The notes: generated from the letters alone by a model not told the origin. Counted from the stretch's first letter, positions 37,907 through 50,309 are shown. The stretch: DNA of 64,000 nt from Stictocephala bisonia (GCA_035578905.1 JAQJVL010000057.1:2914001-2978000); one strand, 5' to 3'. Numbers and translations are program-made.

Positions 37907-40630
37907 ATGGATTCACGTCCCGGCCCTTCATCGCGTGTTTGTTACTTGGACTCGGATTTTGAAGAGACACTTGAAAACTGGCATGAGGACAGTGTAGGAA
38001 GTGAAGTTGGTTCAGAAGATAACATATCTGTACATAGTGACCACAGTTCAGAGTCTGAACAAGGTGAAAATGAAGAAGAGGTAGTGCCGCCTCTTGAAAC
38101 TCCGGTCAATATTGAGGATAGTGAAGTGATAAGTGAAAGTGATGAAAACGAAGAGCCAGAAACTCCAAACCGCCGGAAAAAAAGTTATTTTGGGTGGAAT
38201 AGGTATCGTTGGTCTGCCGATCCAGTCTTGAGGCGTTCACGTGTGCGTCAGCACAATATAATCCGGATTCCGACTGTTCGTCCCCCTGCACAAATAGGTA
38301 ATAACCCAACTCCTATTAGTATTTGGAAGTTACTTTTTACAGAGGATATCTTGAATATCATACTGAAATGGACCAATCAAAAAATAAACCAAGAAAGACC
38401 CAACTATGACGAACATGCTTGGCATGAAACTGATGCATGTGAACTTAGAGCATTTTTTGGTTTACTTTTTTAGTCTTCTATTTTTAAGTCAAACAGAGAA
38501 GATTATAAATCATTGTTTGCAACCGATGGGTCTGGGCGAGATATATTTAGGTGTGTAATTTCTAAAGCAAGATTTGGAGTTCTACTAAATTGCTTGAGAT
38601 TTGATGACCCCACAACCAGAGGAGATCGCCGTAAAACTAATGCCTCAGCTCCCATATCTGAGATATTTAGCATATTTATCAAAAACTGCCAGGGTTTATA
38701 CAAAATTGGGGAGTCTACCTGTGTTGATGAGATGCTGGTTGCATTTCGTGGGAGATGTAAGTTTAAAATGTACATCCCCAACAAACCTTGTAAATATGGT
38801 CTCAAGATTATGTGCCTTACTGATGCTAGGACTGGCTACCTTTTAAATGCTTATGTTTATACAGGCAAAGATTCTGATGGTGAAACCTTAGATGCTAAGG
38901 AGATAAAACTGATGAAGCCAACACAGTCTGTGATTAGGCTAGTTACCATTTACCATTTACCATCGATGTCTTCTCCGTAGTCGTCAAGACCAGGGAATCG
39001 TCAGAGTTGTAGTGTTGAGTGTTGAGTGAGCTTTGGCCCTATTTATGCTCATCAAAGAATTCTGTTAATTTGTAATATGGCCTATCAATTAGATAATTTT
39101 TTAATGTTGTAAGAAAGTTTTTATTATGGAGTTGTAGTTTTAAATTTTGTGGTAGTAGATTGAAGATTTGTATAGCCATAGCTTTAGGGTTTTTACTTGA
39201 TTTTGTTAGTCTGTGATGCTCTGAGTTAAAATTGGTCTTTACTCTAATATTGTATTTGTGGCATTCTGATCTAAGTGTTACGGGATTGTTTTTTATGAGT
39301 TTGATTAGTCCTAGGATGTATAATGATATTACGGTTAGAATTTTATTTTGGATGAAAAGGTTTTTGCAGTATTCAAGGTATTGGGTTTGTTCTATGGCCC
39401 TGATTGCGTTCTTCTGTTGTTTCATTATTGATGTTATTAGGTATTCATTTGCTCCTCCCCAGGCGATTATTCCAAATCGGAGATGTGATGCAAAGAGAGC
39501 ATGGTATGCTATTAGTGCTGTGTCTTTATTTGTGATTTCTCGGAGTCTGCGAAGGGCGAAAGTAGTAGAGGCTAGCGTTTTTTTCTAATTTAATTATGTG
39601 TGGTTCCCATTTTAGGTTTTCGTCTAGTGTTATGCCGAGGAATTTGGTTGATCTTGCGGTGATGATTTCGTTGTCTTTGGGTATTTCTTGTATATTTTGG
39701 GGTTTGGTGGAGAAATTAATGTGAATTGTCTTTGATTTATTGATGTTAAGTTTTAGTTGATTAAAGCCAATTGTAGCTTGATCCAGTAGTTCATTTATTT
39801 GAGTGTTTTCAGGTAAAGTCTTTTGCAGGGGTCTTAGAATAGTGGTATCGTCGGCAAGTTAAACCAATAGAACAATCAAACCGCAATATCACAGCCGACA
39901 ACTGGTTTAGTTCTATTGAGTTGGTCGAAGTATTGAAAACAAAGGGTTTGACATATGTGGGTACTTTAAAAAAAATAAAAAGGAAATTCCCACAGAATTC
40001 TTACCAGCTAGGAACAAGGAAGTTGGTTCATCGATATTTGGGTTTACTCATGACGCAACTTAAGTTTCTTTCACGCCTAAAAAAGCTAAATCAGTAATCC
40101 TCATCTCAACAATGCATCACGAAGCATCAATAGATAAGGATAATGGTAAGCCTAAAATTATAATGTATTATAATCAAACAAAAGGAGGAGCCGATGCACT
40201 GGACGAGAAGTGTGCAAAGTATTCAACAGCACGGCGTACTCAACGATGGCCCATGGCGATCTTTTTTCGAATGTTAGATGTAAGTGGCGTCAATTCGTTT
40301 ATTCTACACAACTTGTACAAGGACAGAATTCAAGTAAACCGCTTCAAGTTTTTGAAAACTCTCGCAGAAGAACTGGTGAAACCACAACTGGAGAGACGTT
40401 TGCAAAATGTGCACCTGACATATGAACTTCGAGCTTGCATCCGCCGAGTCCTAGGGGTAGAAGAGCCTAAACCCGACACTGCTGGGGAAAAACTTAACAA
40501 AAGAAAGACTTGCTACACATGTGACCCCAAGAAAAAAAGAAAAACAGCCTACATTTGCTATTGTTGTAAGAAACCTGTGTGCCTTGAGTGTACAACAAAA
40601 ATCTGTAATGCCTGTAGATCAATGTTGTAA
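37907..40630 (+). pseudogene. piggyBac transposase, interrupted by a LINE
   Basis: It starts at 37907 (MDSRPGPSSRVCYLDSDFEE), followed by an acidic region and, from about residue 85, the DDE_Tnp_1_7 domain. One stop (38471-38473) breaks an otherwise continuous frame through to 38940, which includes the first catalytic Asp in CVDEMLVAFRGR. A 0.9 kb LINE then interrupts a Val-Lys boundary. The rest resumes at 39858 with the second Asp in TADNWFSS. The third is in GGADALDEKC (40112-40630 frame). A frameshift at an A-run near 39975 and a stop near 40060 add damage. The C-terminal finger CYTCDPKKKRK...CYCCKKPVCLEC is complete. It is closely related to the 27.5 kb transposase. Confidence 0.9.
38946..39856 (-). 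mobile_element. 5'-truncated LINE inside the piggyBac gene
   Basis: On the - strand the insert starts within the reverse transcriptase catalytic box (LADDTTILRPL) and continues through KFLGITLDENLKWEPHI. It then runs to a long frame at 39425-39039 that ends at a normal C-terminus (...YKLTEFFDEHK). Its 3' tail is repeats of TAAATGG. It is flanked by AGTTA (38941-38945 and 39857-39861), a 5 bp target duplication. This is a jockey/CR1-superfamily type element by motif, cut off at the 5' end as usual for incomplete reverse transcription, with one or more frameshifts near 39560. Confidence 0.85.
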
Positions 40631-41444
40631 GTTCAAAATTTGTCTAAAAGAGCTGTCTCAATTTTATTGACAATGTATGTTTTTATAAGTTTCTTTATGT
40701 TTTTTGTATTCATAAAGTCATGTAGAACAGAATTATGGCATTAGGTAAACCTTTTGATATTTTATATAATTTTTTGAAATTTTTTTTGTAAATGACTCCA
40801 ATATTTATTACATTTTGGTAATATAAATTTTTATTTTTTTTGTACCAATTATATGTATTAAATAAACATAATTTTATATTATTTATATTGTTATACATTC
40901 AATTCACCCATCTGAATAATTAAACAAATTTAGAGTATTAAAAAAGATTTTTATTAATTAAAAAAAAAGGAGGTCTGGGAGATCGCACCCAGGATGAAGT
41001 GTAACAAAATATTCACCCAGGACGTTAAGGGTTAACTCATCGTATATAAGTCCCCAGATTCAAAATGAAATAATCGATATTTGTGGCCAAATTATTTTAA
41101 CTGAACTTGTAAATAAAATTAACGAATTAGAGAGTTTTAGTATACTTGCTGATGAAACCACAGATATAAGTGGCATTGAACAATTTACATTGTGCGCTAT
41201 GTACACAGATAAGAGAAACAACGGCCAAGTTATATTTTAAGAGAAGATTTTTTTAAAATTTGTACCTGTACATGACACTCGTGGTGAGGCTTTAGCTGAA
41301 AAATTACTACAAGAGCTTAACAGTCTTGGTGTAAATTTATCATTTTTAAAGAGGCAAGGTTTATGATGGGGCATTGGCCATGAGTGGGCAGTACAAAGGT
41401 TGTGCTGCAATAATAAATAAAAAAAAAAAAACACACACAATACC

Positions 41445-41755
41445 ACCATACGTGTATGGGTGGGCGGGTGAGTCAATACCACCGTACGTGTATGGGTGGG
41501 TGAGTCAATACCATCGTACATGCATGAGTGGGTGGGTGGGTCAATACCACCGTACGTGTATGGGTGGGTGGGTGGGTCAATACCACCGTGCGTGTATGGG
41601 TGGGCGGGTGGGTCAATACCCATACGTTACCACTGTACGTGTATGGGTGGGTGAGAGGGTCGTTACCACTGTACGTGTATTCCGTTACCACAGTACTTGT
41701 ATGGGTGGGTGGGAGGGCCGTTACCACTGTACGTGTATGGGTGGATGGTTGGGTA
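41445..41755. repeat. Minisatellite, about 32-50 bp units
   Basis: About nine units are built on CGTACGTGTATGGGTGGG, joined by GTCAATACCAC or GTTACCACTG. All six frames are partly open over it (for example His-Pro-Pro-Thr repeats on the - strand), which is an artefact of repeat length. It lies at the broken junction between the hAT gene and the Ty3/gypsy fragment. Confidence 0.92.
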
Positions 41756-41779
41756 TTTAGGGAGGTACCTAAATAATAC

Positions 41780-43647
41780 ATATAACGGTAAAAAGTTATA
41801 TTTATTTTTAGTGAAGGAATAGTTTTGCCAATGTTAAATACACGTACTGTTGATGCTTTCAATAAGATCAAATCAATGATTGCTAAATCAGCTGTTTATT
41901 CAATTGATGAAATTGTTAGTTTTGAGGTTGAAACAGTTGCGTCCGATCAAGCTATAGGAGCAACTTTATCACATGCTGGTAGACCGGTCGCATTCTTTTC
42001 TAGGACACTGTCACAAACAGAGCGACGGCATTGTGCTGTAGAACGTGAGGCCTACGCTATTGTTGAATCACTCCGAAAATGGAAACATTTTCTTGTTGGA
42101 AAGCATTTAAAAACTTATAACAGATCAACAGTCAGTTTCTTTCATGCTAAACCAAAAACAATCAAATCGAATTAAAAATGAAAAGATTCTCTGATGGCGT
42201 TTGGAACTATCTACCTATCACTTCGATATTGTCTACAGGTCTGGCAAAAGTAATGCTGCTGCCGATGCCTTTTCTAGAATATGTGCCTCTGTAAATGAAA
42301 TCTCAAGTCCTACTCTTAGTCAGCTGCATACGCATATGTGTCATCCAGGCGTTACAAGAATGTTTCATTGGATACGATGCAAGAATTTGCCATTTTCAAT
42401 CAATCAGGTCAGGTAGATGACAAGAAATTGTAAGATTTGTCGCGAAATCAAATCTAATTATTTGAAGACTGAAGGGAAGCTCATTAAAGCCACTGTACCT
42501 TTTGAGAGGTTAAATCTAGATTTTAAAGGCCCTATACCTTCTTCCTCAAGAAATCGATACTTCCTGACAATAATTGATGAATATTCAAGATTCCCTTTTG
42601 CGATACCATGTTCAGATCTATCCTCAACTACAATAATAGAAAATTTGAAACGTCTTTTCTATATTTTCGGCACACCTTCATATATTCATTCCGATCGAGG
42701 TTCATCTTTCATGAGTGCAGAGCTTAAAACTTTTCTAACCTCAATTGGAACAGCTTCAAGTCACACAACTGCCTACAACCATTGATTATATAAACCTACA
42801 ATAGATAAACCATCTAATAGGTATATTTGTGGCAGTAATTTTGTTAGTTTGTGTGGCCCGCAACCACATCTGGTTTAAACTGAATTACATTTACATGGGA
42901 CTACACTAGCGCTCCACAATGGACCACAAAAACAGCTGATATTTTGAGACTCAAAATTTAACATTGGATGGGAAATCTATTTGTGTATAAAATCAATGCT
43001 ACAACCCACAAGGCAATGGACAAACTGAAAGATACAATGGAGTAATTTGGAAAATAATCATGCTAGCACTCAAGTCTAAAAACCTAGAAGTTAATCGGTG
43101 GGAATGTGTCCTAGGCGAAGCTTTACATGCCATACGTTCATTGCTTTGCACTTCAACAAATGAAACACCTCATGAAAGAATGTTTAAACGCCAAAGACGA
43201 AGTTCTTGTGGTTCATCTTTACCTTCATGGCTGTCTGTACCAGGGCATACATTGATGAAAAGACAGGCAAACTCTTCAAAATATGATCCGCGAGTTCAAG
43301 AAGTGTCACTGTTAGAGGTTAATCCCAACTACGCCTTTGTTCAGCTTCCTGATGGGACGGAAACCACAGTATCTTTGAGATACTTGGCTCCTCGAGGAAC
43401 AGAAGACTATTCTGTTTTAGAAAATAGTAATGTATCACCTCCTTCAAGGGATGATAAACTACTGCAATCTCAACCGCTAAATACGCAACAGGAAGAGGAT
43501 GATCGTCTGTCGCCAAGTAGTTCTCAAAACAATTTAGTAGATGGTTTCCCAGATCGAAGTCTGCGATCTTCATGTGATAGTCAGCGACCTCAAAGAATTA
43601 GAAGGCCCCCTAACTATTTAAAAGATTACGTGTCTTCATCGTTGTGA
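41780..43647 (+). pseudogene. Ty3/gypsy pol: RNase H and integrase, broken
   Basis: This retrotransposon fragment starts after the reverse transcriptase core. RNase H motifs are DQAIGATLSHAGRPVAFFSR and ERRHCAVEREAYAIVESL. They are followed by IVYRSGKSNAAADAFSR, the H-H-C-C finger (HTHMCHPGVTR...CKICREIK) and the integrase core. The core Asp lie in LNLDFKGP and IHSDRGSSF. The matching Glu is in GQTERYNG, beyond a MITE inserted at 42780-42998. A C-terminal domain ends at 43647. Frameshifts near 42120 and 42190 and a stop near 42415 add damage. A purine tract (GAGGGGGAAAA, 43646-43656) directly follows. Gag, protease and most of the reverse transcriptase are absent. Confidence 0.88.
42780..42998 (-). 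mobile_element. 219 bp MITE, copy 3, inside the integrase gene
   Basis: This is the reverse orientation of the copies at 8248 and 23437. The tips CATTGATT and AATCAATG are perfect. CTACAAC (42773-42779 and 42999-43005) is the 7 bp target duplication. Because the target is a known coding sequence, the pre-insertion state can be read without ambiguity and confirms both the tips and the duplication length. Confidence 0.95.
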
Positions 43648-44200
43648 GGGGGAAAATGATATGAATCTGTGTTTTGGTTGAAGAGTACTTTTAAAAACAT
43701 ATGTTTATTATTTTTACTTTATTATTGATGTTTTTAAATGAACTACTGGGCCTTGCTGTGATTGTTTGAATATCCTTGGTTATTTATAGTTTTATGTCAA
43801 TTAGCTAAATGTTTTGTCATTCATTATTCTTCTGTTTTCTTAGTTCATGTTTATTATTATTGTTATTTATTTATTCATATTTATTTATTGATACTTTTTA
43901 TTATCATTATCATTTATTACTGTCATTCTTATGTGACGCAGCCTATTTTCATGGATCAATGGCAATAAAGTTTCTTATATCTTATGTATTATAGTATTTT
44001 TTGTATATGGCATTCCTATGAAAGTTATATTACGTAAGCTAAGGAAAAGAAGTTAAAATAGCACAAATCATATGTTTAAGTTCAGTTAGAAGGGTGGCAA
44101 ACGGATGTGTCAAACTACTTACTAAATGTCATGGTTTATTATTTATTTTATAAGCGACCACTTATTTGTGTCATTTACTGCATTTAAATTAAATTTTTCT
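43646..44200 (+). mobile_element. Polypurine tract and probable 3' LTR start
   Basis: GAGGGGGAAAA ends at 43656 and is followed directly by TGATATGAATC, the form expected for a polypurine tract and the TG of a 3' LTR. AATAAA near 43965 could be its polyadenylation signal. The end of the LTR and a 5' LTR are not identified, so the right boundary given here is approximate. Confidence 0.45.
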
Positions 44201-44489
44201 TCGGCTTTTTGTTTGATAATGAACAGCCACCTCAAAATAGTAAGGAATACGTTTCAATAGAACCTATTTTGATACTGTTACTTCTACCAAGATATTTGCC
44301 AAATGCTGTATCACATCACGACTACGTTATTCATTAGGTATTGATACACAACTAGCAGATGGAATTTCGTTAATTATGTTTTTCCCCTATGAAACTTTTT
44401 AAAATAATATATTAAAACCTCTAACTTAATAAATAATTAGTATATCAATTAATTTCAATACGGTCAAGTGAAGTGATCCAAATTTTATA

Positions 44490-44630
44490 TCTTCCGGTTC
44501 AGTGAAGCAGCAGAACTCGCAGTCTAGACTAAGGTACACACGCGTAAGAGTGACGTGAAAGAGATTAGACAATTAGGTATTTGTTTTATTGCTAGTTATT
44601 GACATTATTAGTATTTTATTTAATATAATA
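44490..44630 (+). promoter_or_regulatory. eRF3 promoter and 5' UTR region
   Basis: A short region with more CpG (AGACTAAGGTACACACGCGT, then GTGACGTGAAAG with a CRE-like TGACGTG) directly precedes the start codon of eRF3. No TATA box is at the right place. This is typical of a housekeeping gene, but the exact start site cannot be read. Confidence 0.35.
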
Positions 44631-44850
44631 ATGGCAAATAATGTCGCTCCTGATTCTTGGGAGACCCAAGCTGATTCAGCACAGGGAGATGTTGCAGATC
44701 CTAACGATATGTCGGCTAAATTTTCCACGTTGAACGTTAATGCAGCCGAATTTGTGCCTTCCTTTTCTTTCGTTCCTTCTCAAACTGATTCTAATACTCA
44801 ATTACAAAGTGTGGAAACTCCAACAGCTGCTGAACAACCTGTTACCAATG
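44631..44850 (+). CDS. eRF3: eRF3, first coding exon
   Basis: eRF3 is the GTPase that works with eRF1 to release the finished peptide at stop codons. The chosen start, ATG at 44631, gives MANNVAPDSWETQ; an upstream in-frame ATG at 44589 lies in AT-rich leader. The exon encodes 73 residues plus one base and ends at AATG|GTAAGAA. It holds a PAM2 motif (STLNVNAAEFVPSF, about residues 30-43), which binds the MLLE domain of poly(A)-binding protein and couples termination to mRNA decay. The phase matches the acceptor at 54486. The intron between them (9.6 kb) carries a piggyBac MITE, an IS630-type relic and a Helitron-like element. Confidence 0.88.
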
Positions 44851-46212
44851 GTAAGAAATATTAATCATTTTATTTTTTAAGTAGCGTTAATTGAAAACCA
44901 CTAGTTATGTGTAGGTTAGGATTCCAGCCATTGTGGAATTGGGCCACTACTATAAGTAGACTAAGCCTTTGGAGTCAATGACATTGATATATTTTCATTA
45001 AGTGCCAGTACATATGTATTATTACTTAAAAATTTACCGCATACAATTTTTTTAGTTCATAACAAAATATTATTAACTTAAATGCTCTTATAAGTTTTAT
45101 GCTCTGCATTGGACAAGGCATTTATGCAATCATATAACCTACTTACTTCTCACTATGGTAAAAAAGCGATAATACATTAGTAATGAACTTTAAAGTAGTT
45201 AACTTAAATACTTTCAAGCAGAACAAGCCCATATAAAGGGCCTAGTCATATACACTGAACATGTATTATTGTGTGTGTTCTGCCAATCCTAAGTAGGCCT
45301 ATATATTCCAATGGAGACAGTTTTTTATAATATGACTGCTCGGTTCATTTTGTCACAAGTTAAAAGATATTCGTGACCAGTTTTCTTATTTTCCAAGTCA
45401 ATTCAGATACACTTGAAAACCAGTCATCAGGCATATATTTTACATAGTTAACCCACATTTCACAATATTTAAACTGTTGACTAGTAATATATTTTGACCC
45501 TGATCGAGGAAGCATGTCACATGACGTTTGATCCCGAATGAGGATCTACGACAGCTGACGTGGCCACGCGGCCTTGTCTCATTTCCCGCCTTCCCATTAT
45601 AGCGTCTTCCAATGGCTCCTAGAACTCTAAATACGGTGTCTTGTTATATTAGACTAAATATTACATTTGTCATTTCAACTCTTCAATTAAAATGATAGCA
45701 ATTAGATGGTGTTATCGTAGACCAGTTGCAATGATATCTACAGTCGATACAAATAAAATGGACATTGTAAATACTAGAGCTAAGGACAGAAAAGTAAAAC
45801 CAAAATGTGTTTTTAATTATAGCAATATGGGATCTTAAGATAAATCAGATATGATGCTTTTGTACAACGACTATAAAAGAATTACAGTGAAATGATTTAC
45901 TGCTTTAATTTGACTTATTAGATATCACCATTCTCAATGCATATTATATCTTCAGACATCTCATCAAAGGAAAAAATCTTAATTCTAAAGTATGCATAAC
46001 GTATATACAAATGAACCTTATAAAGCAACTTCTAGAGTCACATGCATATGTAGCCAATAACTCTCGTCGCCCCACCCCGTCCGATAACAATGCCCTACGG
46101 CTCACTGCACACAATTTTAGTCATCCGCTACATGTGAATGATAAACGTAAAAGAATACTGCAAAGTACATACATTATGTTATGTATTTATATGCACACTT
46201 GTAAAGAAGGGC

Positions 46213-47332
46213 TTAACCCTTTGGATCCCAGGACCAAAAAATATTTTTTTTGCAAAAAATCCCAGACCAGTTTTTCAAAAACTGTGCGAAGAATCCCAGG
46301 CCAAAAATGACAAAAATACAAGCATTTGGGAAAATATTCATAAATCCTCTATTACACATGCTATATTGAAGTTTTTTATACTAAAATGTTTTTTATAATA
46401 TTATCTAGCCAAAACAATGTACAAAAGCCATTACATGTTGACTTTTTTTGTATATGTATGTAAATTAAAAAAAAAAAAATTTTTTTCAAAAATTTTTAAA
46501 AGTTATCATCATTTTATGGGCAGAAGAAAAAAAAATTATCCGTGGGCAGTACTTTTATTTTGTTCCAAATATATTTTTGTATACTGTAACAAAATTTGAT
46601 ACTGATATGTATCATACAAGCTGAAAAAAAAAGTTTTACTGTAATAAGTACAAGCTACAATTTGTAAAAACCGGAAAACCGGAGCACTACTACGTCCACT
46701 GTCATCAGGATAATACGTGGGGTCTTCATCACTGTCGTCGTCAAATATAGCTGATGAATCAGAAAATAGTTCCTCATCAGATAGATCGTAATTTAGCTGC
46801 CTATCAACTTCACTTTGTCTATCGGCGATGTTTTCACGATCCATTTCGACAAAACACCAGCTTACTAAGTGAAATAAAACTATAAACTTATCCATTTACA
46901 CTAAAAATTAGAAAAACAACGCAAAATAACACAAACAAACTCTATCCATTACACTAAACACAAAGTAAACAACGTAACAGAACCATACAGTAGCGATTTA
47001 GAAGTAAACAGTGACCGCAACAATCGCGCGCCAAAAGTCAGCTGAGCGCCTCGTGTTTGCTCAGTGGAGAATAAAATCAAGACACATACGGTTCGTAGTT
47101 TTCTTGTGAAATTAGTATATTTGACTTCAACGTATACTCTAATACCAATACTAGTCGAAATCCGCGGGAAAAAACCCGCGGAAATTTAATATTTAAATTA
47201 ACACGTGGCGACGATGAGATCGTCGCCTGGGATTTTTCGACAGTTTTTCGGCGACGATGTCATCGTCGCCTGGGATTCTTAGTACACACTTCTGGCGACG
47301 ATGTCATCGTCGCCTGGGATCCAAAGGGTTAA
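46213..47332 (-). mobile_element. piggyBac-type element with N-terminal ORF only, 1120 bp
   Basis: The borders are TTAA (46213-46216, 47329-47332) with tips CCCTTTGGATCCCAGG matching perfectly as inverted repeats. The left end repeats ATCCCAGG-type blocks three times. The right end has three GGCGACGAT-ATCGTCGCC palindromes (47207, 47250, 47294), each followed by TGGGAT. A perfect hairpin TCCGCGGG/CCCGCGGA lies at 47160-47182. It keeps only the start of a transposase gene (- strand, 46844 downward). It sits in the first intron of eRF3. Confidence 0.92.
46536..46844 (-). pseudogene. Truncated piggyBac transposase N-terminus
   Basis: From an ATG at 46844 the peptide starts MDRENIADRQSEVDR and includes LSDEELFSDSSAIF and DDDSDEDPTYYPD, the acidic N-terminal segment of a piggyBac transposase. 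After about 65 residues it runs into unrelated sequence and stops at 46536. The catalytic domain has been lost by internal deletion. Confidence 0.7.
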
Positions 47333-50309
47333 GCGTAAGGAAACTTAATATGAAAGTTCTGTTTGTAAATTTTTTTATATATATGCATGTTTTCAAAATT
47401 ATCGTGTATAAAAAAATTAAAAAATATTAATTCTGTGATAATTGTATCTTTTTCATTTTTAAATCAATTTTGGATTCATCTACTTGTAAAATAAACAAAT
47501 TACAACAAAAAGTAAACAAAAAAAACTTACTCCCTGAGTATATGGCAAAGCAAATACTCAATTACGGCATGGCAATGAAGCAAATACACTTGGCACGTCA
47601 TATGACGTGGATACTCTTCAACAGGTTAAAGACAAGCGTCTTCATTACTAGTTGTATTGATGAGTAAATGTAGTATCATAACTTACTCAAATTTGTAGAC
47701 TTTAGTAAGTGATAGGGAAGTGTTTTTCCCGATGCAATCTGAGCTGTAAACTGCCAAATGATTAATAATTTTGGTGAAGAGTATTCCTATTTTTTTTTTT
47801 TTTTTTTTCCATATAGACATGTTAAATAATTCCTACCTCTTTATAAGTTGTGCAGTAAATTTGTTGACATTCCACAATATAAGGATAGGGCAGACTAGGC
47901 CTACTTTTTGCTAACAAATATTTGACTTATGAATTCTTAAATGGGCATATTTAACTTTGAATGTAGGCTCAGCTCAAGTTTTTCTGAAATTCAGCATATA
48001 AATAACTTAAAGGTTATATGTTTTAATTAAAGGTTCATTAAGCCTTTTTAGATTAACTATATAATTTGATCATATTTGTTGAATGTATTATTTTCTATAC
48101 AAATTGGCAGTTATGAATAAGTAATAAATATCAGTCAAACTCACTTTATTTCTGGATCTCAAATTCCAAGGTGTCTGAGCATCAAAGACTTAGGTTTTTG
48201 CTTCGATAGTGAAGTGGAATTTTGTCGCATATTGATAACATCTGCAACCAGCCTAATAAGATGCTCAACTTCATATCCAGATTCTCGAAGGGTCTTGACA
48301 GCCCACCTACTCTGTGTTCTCTGTATTGTTCTTTGGTAAGGAAGCTTGTGGAGTACGCCAGTCACGTGGTCTTATACAGCATGTTCCAAGTCTAGTTTGG
48401 AGTCTCTGCAGAGGTGCTTCGTTTGTCTGATAAGTGTTCAGCTGGGCTATGGCTGCCTGGAGGTCCATTTAGAAGCTTTAAATCTTCTCTCACTTGAACT
48501 GCGGCGTTATGTGACTGACATATGCTGATCCTCTACAAGTTTGACTGATCGACTCTCTCTTGCAGTGCCCTGATATCCTAGCACAGATTGACTTCAGGCT
48601 ACCAGCGAGTACTAGAGCCAAGGAATTTCTTAGTCGCATATTTAATTGCACCCACTTAGACTTCTATAGCCTTTAGCAAGATTTGTTTCTCTTGGTAACT
48701 GTGTTGCTTCTGAGTGCAACTTCTTTAATGACAACTTACAGGTTATCAGACATACCTCACACACTCTTTCCACCTAAAACTGGTTTATTCAGTTTTAAAA
48801 GTTATTAATTTTTAAAGATCCTTGTACTTACAATAGTCATATTTATTTATGCTGAATTATTTTCCTTTTCTTGTTGGTAATGTTATTATATTGCATTTGT
48901 TTTTTTAATTGTTATTTACTGTAGTATTATATTGTTTGTTTTGTTTTTAGTGTTTATATGACTTATCTTGTTGTTATTTAACCTTCTATTGTTATTGTAA
49001 TTTGATTTGGCTTGATCATCATAACAGGAGAAGGGCGTTTAGATAAAAGGCATTCAGAAAGTGTTTTTACTGTAAAGAAATAAATATTAATTCATATATT
49101 TATTTTTGTATTACTATTTTGTATTTTATCTTGTATTAAAGGCATTATTAGTGATAGTGATTTACAACTGCTAGCCTGAAAACATTAGTTTTATTTCATT
49201 CACAAGGCAATAAATCTACCCTCAAACGAAAGAAGGACTAGGGAACATGTGCAGTCTCTAATCTGTAGTATGAAGTTGGTTAGTAGCGTTCGAGCTATAG
49301 CAGGATTTAGGCTGCACAACTTATGCCAAACCTTTCAAAATGCCTTGGATTCTAAATTATTATTGAGGTACTGTTAAGAGTACCAACATTTTAAATTGTT
49401 ACTATAGTTCAAAGTGTCTGATTTATTACATGTAACAATAAGATATGAACAAAACATTGGAGTTTAGGCTGCTCAACTATATACTATTATTCTCAGATTA
49501 TTGATAGTTTTTTATTAGCACCAGGTTTGAATCATGAGTTTTTTATATTAGAATTTTGTTTTCACAATTAATGTATGCTCAGTTTGTGTGTTGCTTGCCA
49601 ATTACACTTCTAGTATAAAGTTTTAATTTACCCCAATTGTTTACTGTAAATTCATTAACATACTTTGGAGGCATACATTGCTATATAACAGTGAATGGGC
49701 AGTTTAAGGTCATGAATTTAATAGATCAGCTGGTGAATATTTTACCATAAAGTTGGCATTTTTTTATATTCATACTAATTTTTAAATATGATATTCTTTC
49801 CAGTAACTATATTTCATAATGTATTCTAGTTTTTTTATTGTTTTCTAGTTTGTTGTTTTATAAATTATTAAAACTGTATACTTTAATATGATAGGCCTAG
49901 GCACGGTTTAAACTGCCAAGAAATTATTTATAATATGTGTAGTGTTACTTAAAATATCGACAAAATCTGATGCATTCAGAAAAAAACACAAGAATGTTCA
50001 GGTGAAGCATGCAAAGCTTCTCTTCGGAGTGTCTAGAGAATAAGTTCTGTAGCCTGTAATAAAATGGACGAATCAGTTATTGTGTGTAAATTAATAATAA
50101 TAATTTTTATTGATCTCTAAAAAATAGTACACATAACATTTACAAACAATATGAGAAAGCCACCACATGGACTTCTGCCTGTGGGTGATGGCTGAATTCA
50201 TGAATTAATTAATGCTTTCATGAATAAATGCTAAATGCTTAGTACTAAAACATTTTATAATATGAACTAAAACATTGTGAAGACATGTAAAATAATTAAA
50301 TGAGTCTAA
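47333..50309. other. eRF3 intron, mostly unassigned
   Basis: AT-rich. A weak LINE-like patch lies on the - strand at 48150-48560: SKLDLEHAV, then LPYQRTIQRTQSRWA. The spacing recalls the post-catalytic part of LINE reverse transcriptases, but with stops. Nothing else is recognisable. A T-run of about 19 lies at 47791-47809. Confidence 0.35.

Larger units (their letters stand above)
37682..41035 (+). mobile_element. piggyBac element inside the hAT gene
   Basis: It is bordered by TTAA at 37682-37685 and 41032-41035, with tips CCCTTAACGTCCTGGGT that match perfectly as inverted repeats for 17 bp. The subterminal GTCCGGTCTCACAGACCGAC is a palindrome. It carries a transposase gene split by a LINE insertion. 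Tip identity and the intact host reading frame across the TTAA suggest a fairly recent insertion. Its tip shares CCCTTAAC with the 27129 element. Confidence 0.95.
36853..41390 (+). pseudogene. hAT transposase (ZMYM1-like), split by a piggyBac
   Basis: The frame opens at 36853 with MSKKQSSILNFVKNNNN. It contains the TTF-type zinc finger region (WMLEFNWLSYS...GAFCKYCLYL) typical of ZMYM1-like hAT transposases, and stops at 37260. Frameshifted continuation (WKYAKEEFSRHENSNYH, NRQKLLPIVKTVILYGRQN) reaches 37681. The catalytic region resumes at 41036 with SPQIQNEIIDICG and SILADETTDISG, the conserved hAT Asp block. A 3.35 kb piggyBac (37682-41035) interrupts it at a TTAA. Codons on either side meet in frame once one TTAA is removed. 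After about 41390 the gene runs into a minisatellite and the C-terminal dimerisation domain is missing. It was already dead, or became so, after the insertion. Confidence 0.85.

Noticed and set aside
41237..41871. Long ORFs with His-Pro-Pro-Thr or Gly-Trp-Val repeats on both strands.
   Set aside because: They come from the minisatellite at 41445-41755, whose units leave all frames partly open.
48159..48365. 68-codon - strand ORF as a gene.
   Set aside because: At best a decayed LINE fragment; surrounded by stops in the same homologous stretch.
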